From an uncultured Lachnospiraceae bacterium (GTDB lineage Bacteria; Bacillota_A; Clostridia; Lachnospirales; Lachnospiraceae): a stretch of DNA of 13,681 nucleotides. The translations under genes and the position numbers were made by a program. This document shows, in pieces, positions 11,191 through 13,681 of the stretch. Under the pieces are notes generated by a model that saw only the letters and a program-made list of their open reading frames with translations, ran no database searches and had not been told where the DNA came from. Location: contig CAMWWS010000032.1 of NCBI GenBank assembly GCA_947178085.1, positions 1 to 13,681 on the forward strand, in the 5' to 3' direction. Position 1 is the stretch's first letter. Each line of letters starts with the position of its first letter.

Positions 11191-13404
11191 ATGAGTACAC
11201 TAAAGAAGAAAAGAAAAACGAAAATATGGCTGGCTGTTTTTTTGTCTCTTTCGCATTTTTACACGGAGATTGTTTTCAAATTGTCAGTCGAAACATTTCA
11301 CACCGGAAGTTCATTTGTATTTCTGGCTTTATTTTCGCTCTGTGCGGGGCTGGTTGTTTCAGGCATTATTTCACTGTTGCCGAAAAAAGCAGTACATATT
11401 CTGATACCATTCTATCTGGGTTTTATATTCCTTGTTTTCGTTGTGGAATTTCTGGTATATAGACAGTTTAAGGTGGCGTATGACTTAAATACCATATTTA
11501 ATGCCGCAACTGACGCATTGGGCGGATTTGGCGCTGACATCAGGCGGCTTATCTTCTGCTTTGACGGAATCAGTCATATTGCGATCTTTTTGCTGCCGCT
11601 TATCTTGTGGTTTGTACTGAGGGAAAAGATAATAGGGAAGTTATCCGAAAAGAGCATTAGGCGAAGACGTACAGGACAGACTGTTTGTTCTTTGCTGGTA
11701 CATTTGGGCGGAGGAGCTGCCTGCTATGGAGTGGCTTTGTTCCTTATCTTATGCTGTGGTCTGCATAAGGACATTTATACAAATCAATATAATTTTGAGT
11801 CGGCAGTAATGCAATTTGGGCTGGGTGAGGGGCTGTGTCTGGATATCCGGAATCGTGCTTCATCCAAAACATCCGCGCCTGTCTTTGAGAGCATGGAGGT
11901 GGAACTCGTGCAGGGAACAGCCTATACATCTTCGGAAGACGCTCTCATAAGCAGTAGGGAGAAAACCGTATTCAGCGGTAAGGCTGTCGTATTGGCAAAA
12001 GAAGCAGCCGATACTCAGGAGATGGTCACACTTAAAGATGAGACTTCCTCCCCTAAAACGGAAACTGCACAGGAAGACGAATCGGTAACACCGGTTGTAT
12101 ACGGTCAGAGTGAGCTTTCTGTTGATTTTGCTGCTCTTGCCGGGGCAGGTGGGAACTGTGCCGATATTGATGCTTATGTTTCCACGCTCACACCGTCAAG
12201 CCAAAATGCCTATACAGGCTCTTTTGAGGGGAAAAATCTGATTTTGATCTGTGCGGAAGCATTTTCCGGCTTTCTCATTGACCCGGAGCTCACACCGACA
12301 CTTTACAGGCTTTCCACAAAAGGAATTAACTTTAATGATTATTACCAGCAGTCAATTGCCGGAACAACCGGAGGTGAATATCAGCTTTTATTTGGTTTGA
12401 TTCCGACTTCCGGCGGAAGTTCTATTAAGGAGATTACACAGAACGGAACGCACACCAATATGGGAGCGCTTTTAAATGACAAGGGATATTTCGGCATGGC
12501 TTTCCACAACAGTACCTACACTTTTTACGACCGACATGAGACCCATACAAAGCTGGGTTATAGTGGAGGATATATGGGAGTAGGAAATGGTCTTGAGAAT
12601 CTTATCAGCCCTGTATGGCCGGCAAGCGATTTGGAGTTGATGCAGGAAACTCTGCCGATGTACATTGACAAACAGCCTTTTAACGTTTATTACATGACGG
12701 TAAGCGGTCACAGTGTATACGCTTTTGGCAACAATGCAATGGCAAGGGAAAATAAAGATGCTATAGACGCATGGTGTGATAAGAAAAATCTTTCCTACTC
12801 GGAGCCTGTACGCGCTTATATAGCGGCGAACCTTGAGCTTGAAAAGGCAGTGAATTATCTTGTAAAAACCCTTGAAGAAAAAGGTATTGCAGATGACACG
12901 GTCATCTGCATCGCACCGGATCATTTTCCCTATGGGCTTGATTCGGACGCAGCCCTGGGAAATATGCCGTATTTGTCTGAATTATACGGTTATCCGGTGA
13001 ACACCTATGAAGAGCGGGATAGAAGCCGTGCCATTATCTGGTGCGGGGAGCTTGAAGATAATGAGCCGATTATTGTCGATACGCCTGCCTCTTCCGTAGA
13101 CATGCTTCCTACATTGTGCAATCTCTTTGGCGTGGAATGGGATTCCAGGCTTTATGTGGGAAGGGATGTGCTCTCAGATGCTCTCCCGCTTGTTTTCTTC
13201 GGAAATTATGACTGGAAGACCGATTTGGGGCATTATAATTCATCCAAGAAAATTTTCACTCCGACAGATGAAAATGCCGTCATTCCGGAAGACTACGTAA
13301 AGCAGATATCAAGTATAGTGAGAAATAGAATGACGTTTTGTAAGTCGGTCCTCAGCCATGATTATTATACGCATGTTTATAATGCGGTATCGGTGTCGGA
13401 ATGA
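11191..13404 (+). CDS. LTA synthase-family phosphoglycerol transferase (sulfatase fold)
   Basis: A 737-residue membrane enzyme of the LtaS family, which moves glycerol phosphate from phosphatidylglycerol onto a surface polymer. Five hydrophobic segments occupy about residues 13-30, 43-63, 69-90, 128-144 and 167-190, followed by a long hydrophilic linker rich in Ser/Thr/Glu (about 222-340) and an outer sulfatase-like domain. Active-site features: LILICAEAFSGF (E356, metal), IAGTTGGEYQ (nucleophile probably T393), TVSGHSVYAF (H507) and APDHFPYG (D577-H578). GAGGG at 11178-11182 supports ATG 11191; a TTG at 11176 would add five residues but overlaps that site. The linker is longer than I expect for LtaS. 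It could make or modify lipoteichoic or another glycerol-phosphate polymer. It overlaps the convergent peptidase gene by 28 bases. Confidence 0.9.
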   Translation: MSTLKKKRKTKIWLAVFLSLSHFYTEIVFKLSVETFHTGSSFVFLALFSLCAGLVVSGIISLLPKKAVHILIPFYLGFIFLVFVVEFLVYRQFKVAYDLNTIFNAATDALGGFGADIRRLIFCFDGISHIAIFLLPLILWFVLREKIIGKLSEKSIRRRRTGQTVCSLLVHLGGGAACYGVALFLILCCGLHKDIYTNQYNFESAVMQFGLGEGLCLDIRNRASSKTSAPVFESMEVELVQGTAYTSSEDALISSREKTVFSGKAVVLAKEAADTQEMVTLKDETSSPKTETAQEDESVTPVVYGQSELSVDFAALAGAGGNCADIDAYVSTLTPSSQNAYTGSFEGKNLILICAEAFSGFLIDPELTPTLYRLSTKGINFNDYYQQSIAGTTGGEYQLLFGLIPTSGGSSIKEITQNGTHTNMGALLNDKGYFGMAFHNSTYTFYDRHETHTKLGYSGGYMGVGNGLENLISPVWPASDLELMQETLPMYIDKQPFNVYYMTVSGHSVYAFGNNAMARENKDAIDAWCDKKNLSYSEPVRAYIAANLELEKAVNYLVKTLEEKGIADDTVICIAPDHFPYGLDSDAALGNMPYLSELYGYPVNTYEERDRSRAIIWCGELEDNEPIIVDTPASSVDMLPTLCNLFGVEWDSRLYVGRDVLSDALPLVFFGNYDWKTDLGHYNSSKKIFTPTDENAVIPEDYVKQISSIVRNRMTFCKSVLSHDYYTHVYNAVSVSE

Positions 13405-13681
13405 AGTTCTTCTGTCAGTTTTTCAATCTCATCAATGATTTCACCGATATAAGCAATCGTATCAAGAAGAGGGGCGTCTGTAGTGATATCTATTCCGGCA
13501 AGCTTAGCCAATCCTACCGGATCCAGCGTACTGCCTGATGCCAGAACTTTTTTCCAGTCATCAACTGCCTGTGCTCCCTCCTGCTCAATCCGTTTGCAGA
13601 CCTGTGTTGCAACAGTTAGACCGGCGCTATAGGTATAGGAATACAGACCCATGTAATAGTGAGGCTGGCGCATCCAGGTAA
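13377..13681 (-). CDS. pepF: Oligoendopeptidase F (M3 family), C-terminal end only
   Basis: The final 101 residues of an M3 zinc metallopeptidase; the rest, including the HExxH active site, lies beyond the right edge. The reading starts at the window end with TWMRQPHYYMGLYSYTYSAG, continues with TVATQVCKRIEQEG, DDWKKVLASGSTLDP, and ends with a helical tail (DTIAYIGEIIDEIEKLTEEL). This is the characteristic C-terminal helical part of PepF/PepB oligoendopeptidases, cytoplasmic enzymes that trim short peptides. The apparent Met at 13673 is internal, not the start. Its stop codon lies 28 bases inside the opposite-strand LTA-synthase-like gene and no terminator is visible between them. Confidence 0.9.
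   Translation of the reverse strand, partial: TWMRQPHYYMGLYSYTYSAGLTVATQVCKRIEQEGAQAVDDWKKVLASGSTLDPVGLAKLAGIDITTDAPLLDTIAYIGEIIDEIEKLTEELHSDTDTAL

Noticed and set aside
13377..13673. A complete 98-residue protein starting at 13673
   Set aside because: The frame stays open to the window edge and matches the C-terminus of M3 oligoendopeptidases, so it is a truncated larger gene.

Overview
The window reads like a chromosomal accessory region of a moderately AT-rich Gram-positive Clostridia member, most likely a Lachnospiraceae-type gut commensal. That placement is inference from gene content (LTA-synthase-family protein, M3 oligoendopeptidase, Erm methylase, strong AGGAGG ribosome binding sites, SigA-like promoters with extended -10 boxes). 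No rRNA, tRNA, CRISPR, integrase or intact transposase is visible.

Left part (1-4405). A VapB-like antitoxin gene is followed by the wreck of its PIN-domain toxin. A promoter then drives a short leader peptide containing Arg-Ile-Arg-Ile-Arg, an attenuator-like hairpin, a tandem 30-bp repeat and a second terminator-like hairpin. These lead into an Erm-family 23S rRNA methyltransferase gene. A short-chain dehydrogenase and two adjacent, slightly overlapping polymerase-beta-type nucleotidyltransferases of the RlaP (RNA repair) type follow on the same strand.

Centre (4406-7347). A YafQ/RelB-type toxin-antitoxin pair sits on the opposite strand. Next comes a promoter framed by a 7-bp inverted repeat, a 26-residue leader ORF, a possible antiterminator and a strong intrinsic terminator. 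Behind it lie rtcB (RNA 3'-phosphate/2',3'-cyclic-phosphate ligase) and prfH (GGQ release-factor homologue). RtcB plus PrfH is a known RNA-repair/ribosome-rescue pair; here it is joined by two RlaP enzymes and apparently placed under leader-based attenuation. This is the most interesting part of the window: a candidate inducible ribosome-repair system, next to an rRNA-protecting methylase under its own leader control.

Right part (7348-13681). A small membrane-anchored or secreted protein of unknown function is followed by a second PIN-toxin relic, a near copy of the rtcB-leader terminator and a short unidentified coding relic. Then come a MATE efflux transporter with a divergent LysR regulator, an LTA-synthase-like phosphoglycerol transferase behind a promoter with three ATGATGCA repeats, and the 3' end of a convergent oligoendopeptidase F gene that overlaps the LTA-synthase gene tail to tail.

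Taken together, 336-8404 looks like an accessory island bounded by two decayed PIN-toxin genes. Most of its content concerns RNA or ribosome damage, protection and repair. All functional statements rest on recognisable motifs and general family knowledge; no database search was possible.
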